A stretch of DNA of 64,000 nucleotides, from positions 9,881,518-9,945,517 of the forward strand of contig BROE01000001.1 of assembly GCA_036571765.1 (NCBI GenBank), read 5' to 3'. The translations under genes were made by a program, and so were the position numbers. This DNA is from Plecoglossus altivelis (lineage: Eukaryota > Chordata > Actinopteri > Osmeriformes > Plecoglossidae). The notes under the pieces were generated by a model. That model did not search any database, had not been told where the DNA came from, and saw only the letters and a program-made list of their open reading frames with translations. Below, one piece after another: positions 1 to 13,025 of this stretch (position 1 is its first letter; every line of letters begins with the position of its first letter).

Positions 1-608
1 AGAATCGTGTCAAGAAGATATCTTCTTTGACTCTGAGTTCAAAGCAAGAATGCAGACAAGGACTTACCGTATTTGTTAATGATGATGATGAGGGTTAGTC
101 ATACCTGTCCTGCACACATGGCTCACATACGCACACACAGACATAACGACACAGATATAGTACACATACACAAAAAAACACGCACATCCAAACGTCAAAA
201 CGTTTATGTATGAACAGGCTTCGAAGACAAGTCATAACACAGTGTTACTTCCACGCAGTTCTATTCAGTCTTTAAAGTGCTGGTGCTTCAGTTTTCGCGG
301 ACATTTGTTTAACCCCTTTATAGTAAGAGACGCCAAGCGTGTCTGTTTTGTAAAAACAAAACCATGTCTTGACACGTCCCAAAAAAACGGTGTTTTTTAT
401 GAGTAGAAACCAAAGATGTTTTTAAACGGTGGGGAAGATTTTTATTGTGGTGTCTGACATACACATTTACCATCGATGACCTCCAAGTTAAGTACGTCGA
501 TTCATATTGAACCTTATTTTCTTTATATCTACAGATATTTAGGGACGGACAACTATTTTTAGAGGCCTATTTGAGACTCGGTGTTTGTTTCTGATTGTTG
601 CTCCGCAG
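1..608. other. Intron of the KIAA1217-like gene
   Basis: Non-coding sequence ahead of the acceptor at 607-608, with a pyrimidine-rich tract before it. A short CA-rich stretch lies at about 115-185. No exon could be supported here; the gene's upstream exons must lie left of the window. Confidence 0.6.
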
Positions 609-3600
609 ATACCCAGAGAGATCCTGTATGGCAGTCACAGCCCAGTCCACACTGTCCAGTCCTCCAACCGCAGCGCTCTCCACACCCTGCAGGGCTCCAT
701 GTCACCCCCCACCGCCCGCTCTATGCCCTCCTCCCCCTCCAGGATCACTTACGGCTCTCGGGGAGCCGTGAGTGCTGGGGGGGCGGGCAGTGCCACTCTG
801 CCCAGGGATCGCATGTCCAGCGTGGGCACGGGGCGATCTGTTACCCCATGCCCTAGCAGCAGTGCTATCCTGGAGAGACGCGATGTCAAACCTGGTAAAA
901 CACTTCATATACAAACAGTGGTAGCAGTTCTAAATGGAATGTTTTTCATATTGCCTGTAAATATTAAACGCTGTTCCTTCATTCCTTCCTACCTTCCTTC
1001 CTTCCTTCCTTCCTTCTTTCCTTCCTTCATCTACCTGCCTTCCTTCTCTCATCTAATCCTTTCTTCCTCCCTTCCTTTCTTTCATCCATTCTTACTATCA
1101 TTCAGACGAGGACCTGGGTGGCAGTAAGAGTATGGCACTGGTGGTGCGGGGTGAGGGTGGTGTGTACCCTGACTCTTACTCCACCCTCCAGGATGGTGGT
1201 AGGCTGAGCATGGCTTCCTCACAGGGTAGTGCCCCCATTCTGGTTTCTGACGTAGTGGACCGAGCCTCCAGTATGCCTTATGGAGACATCTTGGAGCAAC
1301 AGCATTCGCTTTACAGGTAAACAGTCTATCCACATATCTTTTAAAAAACTCACAACATGTTTAAATGGCTTTGCAAAGACTTAGCCCAGCACTAATTGTG
1401 ATGTCAAATGGTTTCTTAGGTCAAGGCCAGAACACGTTTGTTAAGGTCAAGTTCATCCTTCCTAGCCTTCTACTTTCCTGACCTCCCTATCCATCCTCTC
1501 TCTCCAGGCAGAAGTCCAGGAGGTATGGAGACAGTCATCTCCCCCCAATGGGTTCCAAAACCCCGCCCCCCTCCCCTCAGAGAGTCAGTGAGGTCAGGAT
1601 GATTGACAGTCATTCGGCGGTTGCCACAGTCGTCGCTGCCCAAGGTCACGTGGCCACACAGCGGATGTCTCCCGTTCGCCGGTCCCTGAGGCGAGACAGT
1701 AACGGGACAGTGGAGGTCGTCAGTCGGACGCGGAGCAGTGTGTCATCGTCTTCGTCATCGTCGGTGTTCGTCGACCTCCCTGCTGGACATCCTGATAGAG
1801 TGTTCCAAAGTCCCATCACACCCAATGACCCCCAGACCAGGTGAGAGAGAGACAAAGAAAGAGCGAAGAGACAGAAAAAGATCTGTCAATCGTCATATCG
1901 GTCAGTCATGTCAGGAAATGATCATAGTTAGACTAGGTTTTACTGACTCTAAGGCTTGAATATATGTTCTGTTTTCTAGTGAGCGAATGAAGGCTATGGA
2001 ACAGCAGATTGCCAGTTTGGCTGGCCTTGTGCAGCATGCACTAGCCATAGCCCCAACCATCAGTGAGGTAGATGGCAAGGCTGCTACCATTCCAGTCAAC
2101 AACAGCCTGGGTAAATAAAGTACTACCATAAATCTTCATAATCTTACACACTACAATCTCTATGGGCTTATTAGACAATAGATCAACGATCCATTCAAAT
2201 CTATTGTTAGATTCATGTATTTTTAAGTGTATTGATTATATATGCATCAACCTGCAGGAGTCTCACTTGTACCCAGGAGCCCCGCCCCCCTGACGGATAG
2301 CTCCGGCTCCTCCCCTCAGGCCCCTCCTCCAGACACGGGGCTGCAGACAGCCCTGTCGTCCGCCCAGAGGAATGTCTCTGACCTCAAGCTGCAGCTGCAG
2401 CAGCTACGACAGCTGCAGGTACTGACTGCCACTAGAGAGCCTTGGCAATGGTGACGTGGCTGTTGTGGTTCTGGTGCTCTTTAATCCCACGGCTAGAGGA
2501 TGTGACTGGGCGTTCACTCATACAGAACCAGAAGATAGAGGTGGGAGAGGATGATAGGAGAGAGATGGCCCTGTTTGGGTTCTGTGATGCGGTTCTACAC
2601 AAGGTGGAAGGATGGGCACAGTGTTGCGGGATGGGATGGCACTAGGTCATGTTGTGGTGAAGTGATACACCAACGTGTGATGGGGCTCCGTGTCTCCAGG
2701 TGCAGAACCAGCAGAGTGTGCGAGGCATGCTGAGGATGATGGAGGAGGAGATGGCCTGCATGATGGCCGACAGGCTGAGGGCGATGGAGGAGAGGCTGGG
2801 GAGCTCCAGGGAGCCTGGACACAGGCAGAGAGCTGCCGTGGACCAGGAGAGACTCCAGTACCTGGGCATGGAGGAGAGGGTGCTCACCCAACTCAGGTAA
2901 AGGACCTCTCTTCTTCTCTACCTGCGAGGGGGTTTAGCTTGTTTAATCGTGATATCTGAGATTTGTTGACAGAGACCTTTGTTGATTTCTTTGGCTCATA
3001 GTGAACATAGGGTTTTTTCTACAAATGGATGACTCACTCCTCCCTTCAGATCCTCCCTTTCTGTATCAGATACACCTCCATCCAGCTCATGATTGAACTA
3101 TTTATCATGTTTTGACTGCTTGTGGTTCAAACCTAAATAATTAAACCTAATTGTGTACCGGCCTGTGTAATGACTTAGGTGTGGTAATTAGTTTATAATG
3201 TACAATGAAAGATCATTTTGGTCCACTTTGAGTTGTTCTTTATGAATGACCAATAATCAAGCTATTCCGGTTCTGTTCTTTGAACCTGGTAAATAGGAGG
3301 AGAGTGACGGTCATTTCTAAGAACCCAATCTAAAGACTAAACTAAATCTATCCAGCAGTATGTGGGGTTTTTTAATCTATTCTTGCAAAGGCTATGTTGA
3401 TTGTCACCCCCCCCCCCCCATCTATATTGTGATACTACGTAACCCCCCTTCATTCCTGTATTTATTGTCCAGTCCTCTAAAATGCTCATCTTGAGTGTAT
3501 CAGACACCTGCACCTTACATATTTGTCATAAATACATTGATTTTGTCTCGAGCTTGTATGTGGCGCCTGTCTTTGTTGACTTGGTAGTGTCCCAGCGTGA

Positions 3601-6561
3601 GAGTAAACAAGTGACTTGGCCTAGGGCACAGGAGAGAACATGAGTGTGAAAACTCCTCCTCAATACAAGACAGTACTAATCTACTGTCAAACTAACAGTG
3701 CGTCATCCAGTAATGCTGGAACTAGTCTCTTCTTTCGGCTTCTCGGCATTTCACGTCTAGTAATTGTCAACATAACTGGTAATGAGAGTCACAAGAGTTC
3801 CTGGGACATTGGTCAGCTCACTAGTGCTACTTGTGTTCTGGTTCATCTAGAATTTGTCACACTTGATTGATATTTTTTCAAGGACGTCCTTTATTAATTC
3901 AGACATGTGACTGCTTGGTTTTGTGTGGTTTAAACTATTTCTGGGTTTCCAGATAAATCTGGATTTTAAGTCAAACTCAGATCAATTGTTACAGTTAGTA
4001 TTTGATAGATACTCTAGTTATTTATTATGTACAAGCACCTGTCCAGTGAACATCTGTCTGGTATGTCTTTCAGGTGTGCTCTTTAAATAGATGTAGACAG
4101 AGACACATGCTGCCAGAGTGACAGAACATGCAGAACAGGTTTTCCTCCTGGCAAAGTGTCAGATTATTACTCGTAGATCCTTCATTTAAGATTTTGTCTA
4201 CGATACATAGAGAAAACAAAACTAACGTTTCAGGCAAAACTAAGAAAATATTCCATCTCTGTAATTGGATGTTCAGGGACTTGGAGGAGTATGTGGACCA
4301 GCTGAGGAAAGACTCCGCCCCCTCGACGACCTCCAACCCCGGACAGCTGTCCGTCACCCTGAAGGACGTTGAGGAGGGGGCAGTCAACCTGAGGAGAGTG
4401 GGGGAAGCCCTGGCCGGGCTGAAAGGTGAGGGTCAGGCAGGATGACCTGTGCACATCTGTATGGATTGGTGGTTGGAGCTAAACTTCCTTTTCTTCTTCC
4501 GGCCCCCCCCCCGGCTCCCCCCCAGCGGAGTACCCCTCCCTGCAGGGGAAAATGCGGACGGTGTTGAGAGTGGAGGTGGAGGCCGTGCGCTTTCTGAAGG
4601 AGGAGCCTCTTAAGATGGACAGCATGCTGAAGAGGGTCAAGGCTCTGACAGAGGCTCTGAGTGGACTCAGGAGGTACAGCTCCCGTGTTTGAGGTTGTGG
4701 GTGAACGTTTGAGTCGGGATGGGCAGGGGTTGTCCTGGTTGAAGCCCTGTCGGTGGACTGTACTGCTGCTTACTGAGAGAGGAAAACTTCTTTATCATGA
4801 TTAGGAAGAAGAGAACTCTGTCACTGCTAAACTGCTAAATCTGTCACTGCTAAACAGTTTAGCTTCTCTGATCTGTAAAAGCTGACAAGTTGTGTTGTCT
4901 TCAGATATGTGACAGATAGCCACTCTCTTGGTCCCGAGGCTGGGTCTGGGGCAGCCAAGCCCGCCACCATGGAGGGTCTGGAGGAGTTGGAAGAGTCACT
5001 TGACCCTATCCTGAGACCCAACACCACCCAGAGCTCCCCCAAACCCCAGCCCCGCTCCTCGGTCCGCCCCCCTCTCGCTACCCCCACCGTGAGGCCAGAC
5101 CCCACACCCATCTCAGCAACGCCTGCCTCTCCAGGCGTCGGCCGCCGCGTAAGGAGCTCCCCAGCCTCAGTCGTAGCATGCCAACACGCCGCTGCCTCGG
5201 CTGTGACACAGCACCCTCCCCCACCACTCACCCCCACCCATGGCCGAGACACGCCCACTGTCGCAAAGGTTACTTATAGAATTCTTGATTTATTCTCGCA
5301 TTTGTTTAACCTACACAGTCGCTGGTGCAGTTGCATGATGGTAGCGTTTTCTCTCATCCACCAAGGTGAGCCCAAGAAGTCGAGAGAGCAGCCCCGCCCT
5401 GCAGAAGAGGGTAGTCCCCTGGAGAGAGGAGGACCCTCCCTCCACAGGCGTTGTAGAGACCGCCACACGCCCGCCACCACTCGATGAGAGCCCAGCCAGC
5501 GTTGACACCATCACACCCCCAGCTACTCATGCCGAGGTAGGGGATGGGGTCTCTTACAATCAGTTGACATATCTTGCTTAAAGTGATTTGATTTGATTAA
5601 TGCATGAGCTATGATAACATATTCAAATTTCAGATCGTGATCTCTCATGTGAAACATTTCTAGACGAAATACACACGAGAATAATCCATTATACATTCAT
5701 CAAATTGCGTATGTTTTCCTGATGGTTCCTGATCTTTTCAGTCTGTAGAGGAGGTGAGGGAGGAGAAGCAAAGCGAGTCCTCCTCCTCAAACCCGGGTGA
5801 CTTTGATCAGATCCTCCAAGAGGCCCAGGCCAGCCTGATGAGTGCCATCCCTAACCTGGAGGTCCCTGTGCCTGGGGAAGACCCCTCCTCTGGCCCCCCT
5901 ACTCCTCCAGACCAGCCAGCTACAGTCCAGGTTCCGCCAGACAAAGCCACTGCCTCCCAGCCCCCACCAGCCTCAGACAAGGATTCTCAGTCCCAGCCTG
6001 CTGCAGATCTCCCCCCTGAGGCCCTGTCTGTCCCAGACCAGCCCCCAACCCTGCCAGATGAGGTGGACACCCCCCAGCCCAAACCAACTGCCCAAGGTTA
6101 GACACTGGCACAGTTAAGATGACTAACCTGTGTGTGTTCCTGTAGTGGTTTGGGACAAGTAGAAATACTTTGCTTTTCCTCTGTGAAAAAAAAAAGAATT
6201 AAAAAAAAAACGTTTTTGGGGGTCAGATTCAAAGTCACGCTGTGTTGACCTTTTGGATGAACTGGACCACAGTTTTAACTGTGTGGTGCGTGTATCTCTG
6301 ACAGAGGCAGCTCAATCCTCTCCGGTCCCAGCTGAGCCCCCAGCCCAGCCTGGTGCTGAGCGCCCCACCAGGCCCATGGTGGAGAAGCCCCGCAGGCCCA
6401 GTGTGGAGCGAGAGAGGAGGCAGAGCCCTGACAAGGCTGGGAAGTCCCCGCCTCCACCGCCCCCCCGCAGGTTCTACCCCGCCAGCCCCGGCCTCACCAC
6501 CGGGAGGTCAGGGGAGGTCATCTACACCACACGCAAGGAATCTGTCAACACACAGGTGTGT

Positions 6562-6600
<39 letters not shown>

Positions 6601-9600
6601 AGCGAGCCAACCTCCGTTCGTGTGCTTCATACACAAATCTAATAATGCGTCAGCAAAATTCAGTTGAGCACATCTTGGGCTCTTGTCTGCATCTGTCAGG
6701 AAGAAGAAGAGGAGGTAGTGGTGGTTCCTCAACCTAAACCCTTCAGACAGCCGCCTGAAGTCAAACCCAAACCTCAGACCACCCTCCTGCCTTCCCCTGT
6801 TCCGGCACCTCCCCCCGAAACAGAACATCAGGATGAAGAGGAGGAAGAGGATCAGTTCATGAAGGAGCTACAGGTAAGGCAAAACACTATTGGGTCCTAA
6901 TTGACGCTACCCATACAGTCTCCCCATCGTACCAACTACACAGTAAAGACCAATGAGGACTGCATTATCCTGCGAGAGTGTGCCTATACTGCCATCCCCT
7001 GGTCATCAAAGGAATCATAAAGATTACGTGTGATTTCCAGGAATACGTTTTCGTCTCAGACTTTGTTAGAGGAAGCGACCTGGCTGTTTCTTACACCTTT
7101 CCACCTGTATGTGTCCTACACATGCAAGTCATTCCTATCGATGAACTTCTGGTGACCTTAGACCTCACCTTTGACTTCCCCAGGTGTTTCAGAAGTGCTC
7201 TGTGAGGGAGGTAGGAGCCAGGTGTGTGGTTGACCTGTCAGGCTCTGGCTCCAAGGCTAGAGAGATAGAGACACAGCCGTCTGTCTTACCCAAACACACA
7301 CAGGTAACTGGTCTACAGGTGTCACCGGACTAACACTCATTTGCTACCAAAATAATGACTTCCTTTCTCAATCTAACCAGATCTGGTGTGTGTGTTTCCT
7401 GGTTAACATTCTTAACAAACACCGACTCACATCTTCACTACTTAAAACTAACCTGACTGAACCTAGTTTGAGTTAGAATTGAACTCTCATTGTATAACGT
7501 GTCTTCAACCACTGGGGTTTGCTGTTGGCACCGGAACGGATCATCTTTCTTCGGTGACCTGAGAACGAGGTGTCTTCAGTGCTGCCACTGAGATCTCTTG
7601 GATCTTCTCTTTTCAAACTGAAGGAAGACAGTGATGAAATCCCATCCTGTGGCTGTCTCACTTGTCAAACGGCCGTGACCGAAGTCATCTCAGATAACGT
7701 GCATGTACAGGCAGTTTGTCCTGCTTCGGTCCGTTTCCTGGCTGCTCTGTGCCACGCTTGCAATGCTGGGGTGACTCATTGGTGGAACATTCTTTTCATC
7801 CGGAAAATGTTTCCCTTTCATGGTTCTGACAGCTCCATGGTACTAATGTTGGCTGAGATCACTCGATTTTCATCCACTCACACAAGGTAGTACTTTCTGT
7901 TCTCTTCTATTCTGTAACAACGACACTAATTGTTCTCTTTGTATGGTGTAACAGGTACATACCTCTTAATGTATCAAAGAAAACGTCTATGTTCAAATAC
8001 ACATACTGTATGTAGTAGGTCTTAGCCCTGTCAGGAATTACCTTTTATCTTCTCTTACAAAGACGTCTATTGACACTGACAGTGTACATTATGACAAATC
8101 ATTTTCTCATCTTGTCTTCCAGGTCATGTATTATGTCACGGCTCAGATGTCCAATGACAACGTGTCATCCGGAAGGATTGACCAATCCAAAGGCCAGGGG
8201 GGGACCCTGCCCTCCTCACAGGTGGCCAATTGTACTGCTCCTGATCTAACCCAGCGGCCAGAGTTACTAACACCAGACCCGTTAGCTCCTCTGTCCAGCA
8301 TCCAAGATGGTGTGCCCAACCCAGAGGGAAGGGTGGCTGGGCTGGAAGAGAGAGAGCAGAGCTCAGGCTCTACACAAGACATGGGGGGTCCTGTTCAGGT
8401 AGTGGAGGTATCTCAGCAGATGCCTTCCCCAGTATCAGGCCCTGTCATGAGCGAGGTTCTATCTTCCCCCATCCTTCAGGACAGCGTTGCAGGAGGCCAG
8501 TGTTCCATCAGGACCTTGCCAACATGGCCGCAGGTTCAGTGTAAAAAAGCAGATCGGGAGGATTCCGTTAGGACAAGCTGTCCCCGTCCCTCACCATCTC
8601 CACAGAGTGGGATTGACATGCAGAGCGCCCAAGAGGAGGTGTTGATGAAGTCATCTCGGGGCCGTGGCAGTTACACAGAGGAGGGCAGCAGCCTGAACCC
8701 TGACTGCCCGGAAGAAGAGGCCCCGCCTCCTCCTCCTCCTTCACTGGCCTTTATGATCACTGAAAGCAAGGTTCAGGCCCTGTCGAGGGGGGAGTACCAG
8801 CAGCTGGTAAGCTCCAGCGGATCCCAGGTCCAGACCGTCACCGTGAGCGATGGTGATGCTACCTCCACTGACCAGCAGGAGGAGCACTGTGGGATCCAGT
8901 ACGACAGGAAGCCTGTGATCTTCGTCTTTGACGAGCCCATGGATATCCATTCAGCTTACAAGAGGCTGTCCACCATTTTTGAGTGCGAGGAGGAGCTGGA
9001 CCGGATACTGCCTCCACAGGGGTGCATCCAGGAGGAAGATGAGGAGGAGGAAGAGGAGGAGACGGGGAGAAGTTTACATCAGGTAACAATAAACAGGGAT
9101 GTAGTTGAGATGAAGAATGAAGCCGTTTCTCCAAACTCTGTCAACACCTCAACTGGAAACCCCTCAATCGTGGTTGTACAGAGGAAAGCAAGAGGCTCAT
9201 CAGGTGACCAGGACCAGGCCAAAACCGAGACCACCAATGAGAACAAGCAGGAAACCAAAAAGAAGTTCAAATTCAAGTTCCCCAAAAACAAACTGGCGGC
9301 CATTAGCCAGGCCCTTCGGGCCGGCACCAAGACTGGCAAGAAAACTCTGCAGGTGGTGGTGTACGAGGATGAGGCTGGAGAGGGGGAGAGAAAGTCCACG
9401 AAGGAAGTCAACAAGTTGGAGATCACTCCCAGACCCCATCGAGACCCCAAACAAGGAGCCACTGTTGCGCATCCCAGTAAGTCCATATCTTCACCAAGTT
9501 CTCCAGTAAGGTCAGACTCCCAGAACAGAACAAAGAAGATCTGCAGGAATGCCTACGACTCCATAAGCAGTCTGGAAGACACCATCAAACAGCTGGAGAT

Positions 9601-11693
9601 CACCGTAGACACCATAGGTGTGTCCTCACCCAAGACACCTAGACCAGGGTCCTATCACAAGCCTAAGTCACCCCCCACCACCGCTGCCACCATCGCCCCT
9701 GCCAGTCCAGATAAACAGGAGAGGGAGGGCAGCACCTCCAAGAGACCCGCCTCACAGGGGTCCAAGGCTCTGAAAGCTCCACAAACTAAGAAGGCCAGAT
9801 GTCAACTCCCCAAGCCAACCCTGGCTGTCCCTGCCAAGAAACAGGTTCACGCATACTCCCATACTACCTTGCTTATAAATCTACCTGGTGGCTTGGTTTC
9901 TGGGGTGCACTCTCCCTCTAACCGATGGCTCTAAAGGGTTAGCATGTCCTTTAACCATTGGGTTAGCATGTTGTGCTTTAGCTTGGTACATGTTTCAGAA
10001 CTTTCAGGCGCCAATGAAGGATAAAAGGGAGAAGGTGCTGTCATGTCTAAACTGACATGATTGGAGTCCTCTTGCTTTACCTAATCTGACACGATGATTG
10101 GAGTCCTTTGTCCTAACATCAGCTGACACTGAGTTCCCTTGTAGTCCCCTGGTTTTTAATGTGTGGTTTGTCTCTCTGTGTGCACACTCTGAACAGTGAC
10201 GGTCTTCCTTTCAGAATGACTACTTCTCCAAAAAATGACCGGCTTCTATATGTGGGTTTTTAACTGCTGAGTTTGTTTTCAATGTGGGTGATGCAGGTGT
10301 TGGCTGTTACATCAAAGCATGCTAACATCTCCCTCTAAGGTTGGGTCTAAGGGACAACAACTTTCATTCTCATCCCGTCTCATCCCAAACAGTTGGACCA
10401 GTGCCTATATCCTAACCTTTGTGTTCTTTCTTGTCTGTGTGGTTCTGTCTGTGTTGGAAACAGAGTGGCAGTGGTCCCTCCTCCTCCAGTCGTCTGGGCT
10501 CATCCAAGCCACCTGGGTCGCCTGACAAACCAGCCAAAGGCCAGAGCCTGCAGGACAACCAGAGGCAGTTCCGACAGGTAGTTTCACTGTGAAACTGTGA
10601 ACAGTACTGCTTTAATACTGCATTAGTACTACGCTAGTACTGTGTTAGTATATCAACAACCCCTGTCTGTGACTCAGTGGAGTAAAGGGAAACTCTGGTG
10701 ATAAGATTGTGGTTGAACCTACTGGGCTGTCATGTGAGCCAACACTAATGGCTGTCTGCCTCCCCTCTGTGGGAGGCTTTGTCTTGTGTATAGCAATGGT
10801 CACTTCATCTACAACCTGTACTCTTCATCTTTTAACCCTCCATGCATATTCGCCTAGGTTAGGTGTGTTCGCTTTACACGTCATCTCTTGTAGTTTCATT
10901 TCCATTTCCAACTCGTGGTAACCCTCCCTCTCTGTCAGACCTCTGCATCAAGTACCAAGTACCTTTTATGCTTTTTTTAATAACATGATGCTGTGTTATT
11001 GTGATTATGACTATTAACCCCTTTCTTCTTAACACCTGTGTGATCGCGCTCCATCTCTGTCTGCAGGCTAACAGAAGCGTTAAACAAGCTGGTGGGGGTA
11101 GTAATCACTCTTTCCTTGCTTTACCTGCTTCTAAGATCCCAGCCTTCTGTCATAGTTTGGGAAAACGGACATCCATGGCATCACTGTCTGCTCCCTTTTC
11201 TACTGTCTCTAACCCTGTTCAATCACCCCCGTCCCCATCCTCCTCCCGCTCCTGCTCCTCGTCCAGTCGCACATCTGCTATTCCATCTCTGAATCTGAGT
11301 CGTCTCGTTCCCATGTCTAGCCACGCCTCCTGGCAGTCCCCCGGTAACGCCTCTCCCAGAATGCCGAGCCCTATCCGCAATGACAAGTGCCAGCACCTCT
11401 CTCTCTTGCCCTCGCAGAACCAAACCAGCCGCCACAGCGCCAGCTCCTACTCTTTCTATTCATCTTCTTCCTCCTCCTCCTCCTCCTCCTCCACCTCCTC
11501 CTCCCTGTCTCCCACCTCCTCATCCTCCTCCCCTCCCTCCCCGTCCTTTACCTCCCCCACGGCTGGGGCTCACGGTGGAAGGACTAGCCGTACGGCCGCA
11601 CACATTCCCAGCTTCCCTGGCCACAGGATACCCACCGGAAGCAGAGACAGAATCACTTACACACCAGCACCATCTTCCAAAGACATGTCCTGA
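609..11693 (+). CDS. kiaa1217: KIAA1217-like (sickle tail / p140Cap family) protein, 3' part, 17 exons, 5' exons outside window
   Basis: Exons read from splice sites and continuous phase: 609-894, 1106-1316, 1508-1840, 1980-2110, 2258-2418, 2700-2896, 4277-4425, 4526-4673, 4905-5268, 5366-5536, 5742-6096, 6305-6555, 6700-6873, 7184-7303, 8123-9844, 10464-10577, 11067-11693 (TGA). They give 1837 residues; the gene begins upstream of the window, entering in phase 0. Family landmarks, in order: ERMKAMEQQIASLAGLVQHA, the coiled coil at 2700-4673 (VTLKDVEEGAVNLRRVGEAL, EVEAVRFLKEEP), LQEAQASLMSAIPNLE, a PPPPPP-RRFYP segment, FVFDEPMDIHSAYKRLSTIF, KKKFKFKFPKNKLAAI and TGKKTLQVVVYEDE in the 1.7 kb exon, and LPASKIPAF near the C terminus. 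These fit KIAA1217 better than SRCIN1. The family is cytoskeleton- and Src-associated; mouse sickle tail acts in notochord and disc development. The donor at 5269 (GTTACT) is weak; the exons at 4905 and 5366 are the least certain. Confidence 0.9.
965..1090. repeat. (CTTC)n microsatellite in intron
   Basis: Tetranucleotide CTTC/TTCC runs with interruptions fill most of the intron between the exons ending at 894 and starting at 1106, and double as the pyrimidine tract of the 1105 acceptor. The long open frame over it is an artefact. Confidence 0.9.
2897..4276. other. 1.4 kb intron of the KIAA1217-like gene
   Basis: Intron between coiled-coil exons. It holds a poly-C run near 3407-3419 and AT-rich unique sequence. 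Short open frames at 3640-3870 and 4128-4270 have no recognisable protein similarity. The exon begins at 4277, where the frame continues with DLEEYVDQLRKD. Confidence 0.6.
6554..6599. repeat. (TG)n microsatellite at a splice donor
   Basis: An almost pure TG run starts inside the splice donor of the exon ending at 6555 (CACAG then GTGTGTGT). The donor is therefore embedded in the microsatellite, and repeat-length change would alter the sequence immediately downstream of the 5' splice site. Confidence 0.9.
7304..8122. other. Intron before the large KIAA1217-like exon
   Basis: 819 bp between a 40-codon exon and the 574-codon exon. A 106-codon frame at 7570-7890 has no family resemblance and would not join in phase with flanking exons. 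No other element was recognised. Confidence 0.55.
9845..10463. other. Intron, KIAA1217-like gene
   Basis: The frame stays open for 30 codons past the donor at 9845 (CAG/GTTCAC) and would end at 9934 with about 30 unrelated residues if the intron were retained. The next exon, 10464-10577, encodes a Ser/Pro/Lys-rich segment ending QDNQRQFRQ that matches the family, so splicing at 9844 is preferred. Confidence 0.6.
11457..11560 (+). repeat. (TCC)n serine-coding trinucleotide repeat
   Basis: Within the last exon, TCC/TCT repeats encode a poly-serine and Ser/Pro tract shortly before the conserved C-terminal segment (RTSRTAAHIPSF). The serine-rich tail is typical of KIAA1217; the pure repeat is a probable length polymorphism. 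Confidence 0.8.
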
Positions 11694-13025
11694 TGGCTGA
11701 GCTCTGCGTAGTTCAGTGGAGATTGAAGAGTAATTCTCTGTCTATAGGCACTGATTGGAGAGGCATAGTGTGTTTTTATCCTGTTTTTCTACTCTACTGT
11801 TTTGTCATCTACAGAACAGATCATCATAGGTGATAATGTCGCCATTTAGCAGAAGTGAGTCTCTCTCTTTCTTATTAGTACCAAGGCCAAAAATCGTATT
11901 TTTTACTTTCAATCAATAGCATATAGTATATAACACAAAAGTATATAGTGTTAGAAACCCAAGAAGGAGGTTTATGATTTGAATACTTATATTTGTCATC
12001 AAGTACACAAGATTAGATGAAAATGGCTAATTTCCTACAGCTGAGATGAGCTGATTCAGTACCTTGATTCAATGGAGGAAGTCCTCAGTTTTACTGTTAA
12101 AACCTGCCTTTTTCATAGAACCCCACATTCACGTTATATGTTGCATCCCAATTGGTAAAAAAAAAAAATGGTGCACTTGTATACTCATGTCTTTAAGTCT
12201 TGTTGAGGTTTGAACATAGAGTACATGTCTGTTTTATTACATTTGATGTGAGAGGTGTGTGGTGGTTTTCAGTGAAAATGTATTTGAGTTATTTCATATC
12301 TAGGCTCTCAAGACATGCGAGTTATAACAGAAGTCTTACCAAATTAAAAAGCAGTAAATGATGTAAAGAATATATAATGCAAAGAAAAATGAAAACGTAT
12401 GCAGATTTGATGTGGATGAAGGTATACAGTTCCTTTTGTTCTCTAACAAGTGTTGGTGAATTGGAATTGTGCTTATCACCGTAGATGTGCGATGATGTGT
12501 TTGAGACCTTTGATTTTCCAAGTGAAAATACACTGCCAAAAAACCTTCTGCTGTAGCTGAAGACAGAGGTTTGGAACCTACATAACTCTACTTTCACCAC
12601 TATTCAAATCTGGATGGGCTGATATGACAGTATTTGGACTCCTCGTGTTATCAGACAAACACAATGTGGACATTTCTGTTTTGCATATAGAATCTTTAAG
12701 ATGTTTGAACAATCCCAGCGTAGGCGAGACTGTAGAGCAGGATGAAGGTGTGTTCAAAACTATTAGTAACAGAAGTTTACACTTAGTTCTAGTGCAAGTG
12801 TTAGGTGTTTTATGCCTGTAGTTATTCTTTTTGTTATGTTGTCATAGTGTATTCCCATGCATGCAGATATTCTAAGTTATATCTGTCATTTTGAGGAAAT
12901 TACTGTTTGCACAATTATGTAAATATCTTTCACAATGAAAAACTGTAGGCCATGTTTCACAGAGGTATTGTAGAGTGAAATGCTTGTGAGTTTGGCTAAT
13001 TAATAAAGGGCTTTCTGACTTTACA
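11694..13025 (+). other. Probable 3' UTR of the KIAA1217-like gene
   Basis: Follows the TGA at 11691-11693. The first convincing polyadenylation hexamer is AATAAA at 13002-13007, followed by a GT/T-rich stretch at 13020-13045, giving a 3' UTR of about 1.3 kb. The region is AT-rich with no competing frame. Confidence 0.6.

Noticed and set aside
585..1127. 180-codon plus frame taken as one protein
   Set aside because: Its first third is a real exon (609-894), but the remainder reads intron and CTTC repeat; the donor at 895 and next acceptor at 1105 restore the family frame.
4909..5487. 192-codon frame as a single exon
   Set aside because: Crosses a 97-bp intron and shifts frame at 5269; two exons (4905-5268, 5366-5536) fit phase and composition better.
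11380..11700. Poly-Pro frame antisense or offset to the last KIAA1217-like exon
   Set aside because: Shadow of the TCC serine repeat in another frame.
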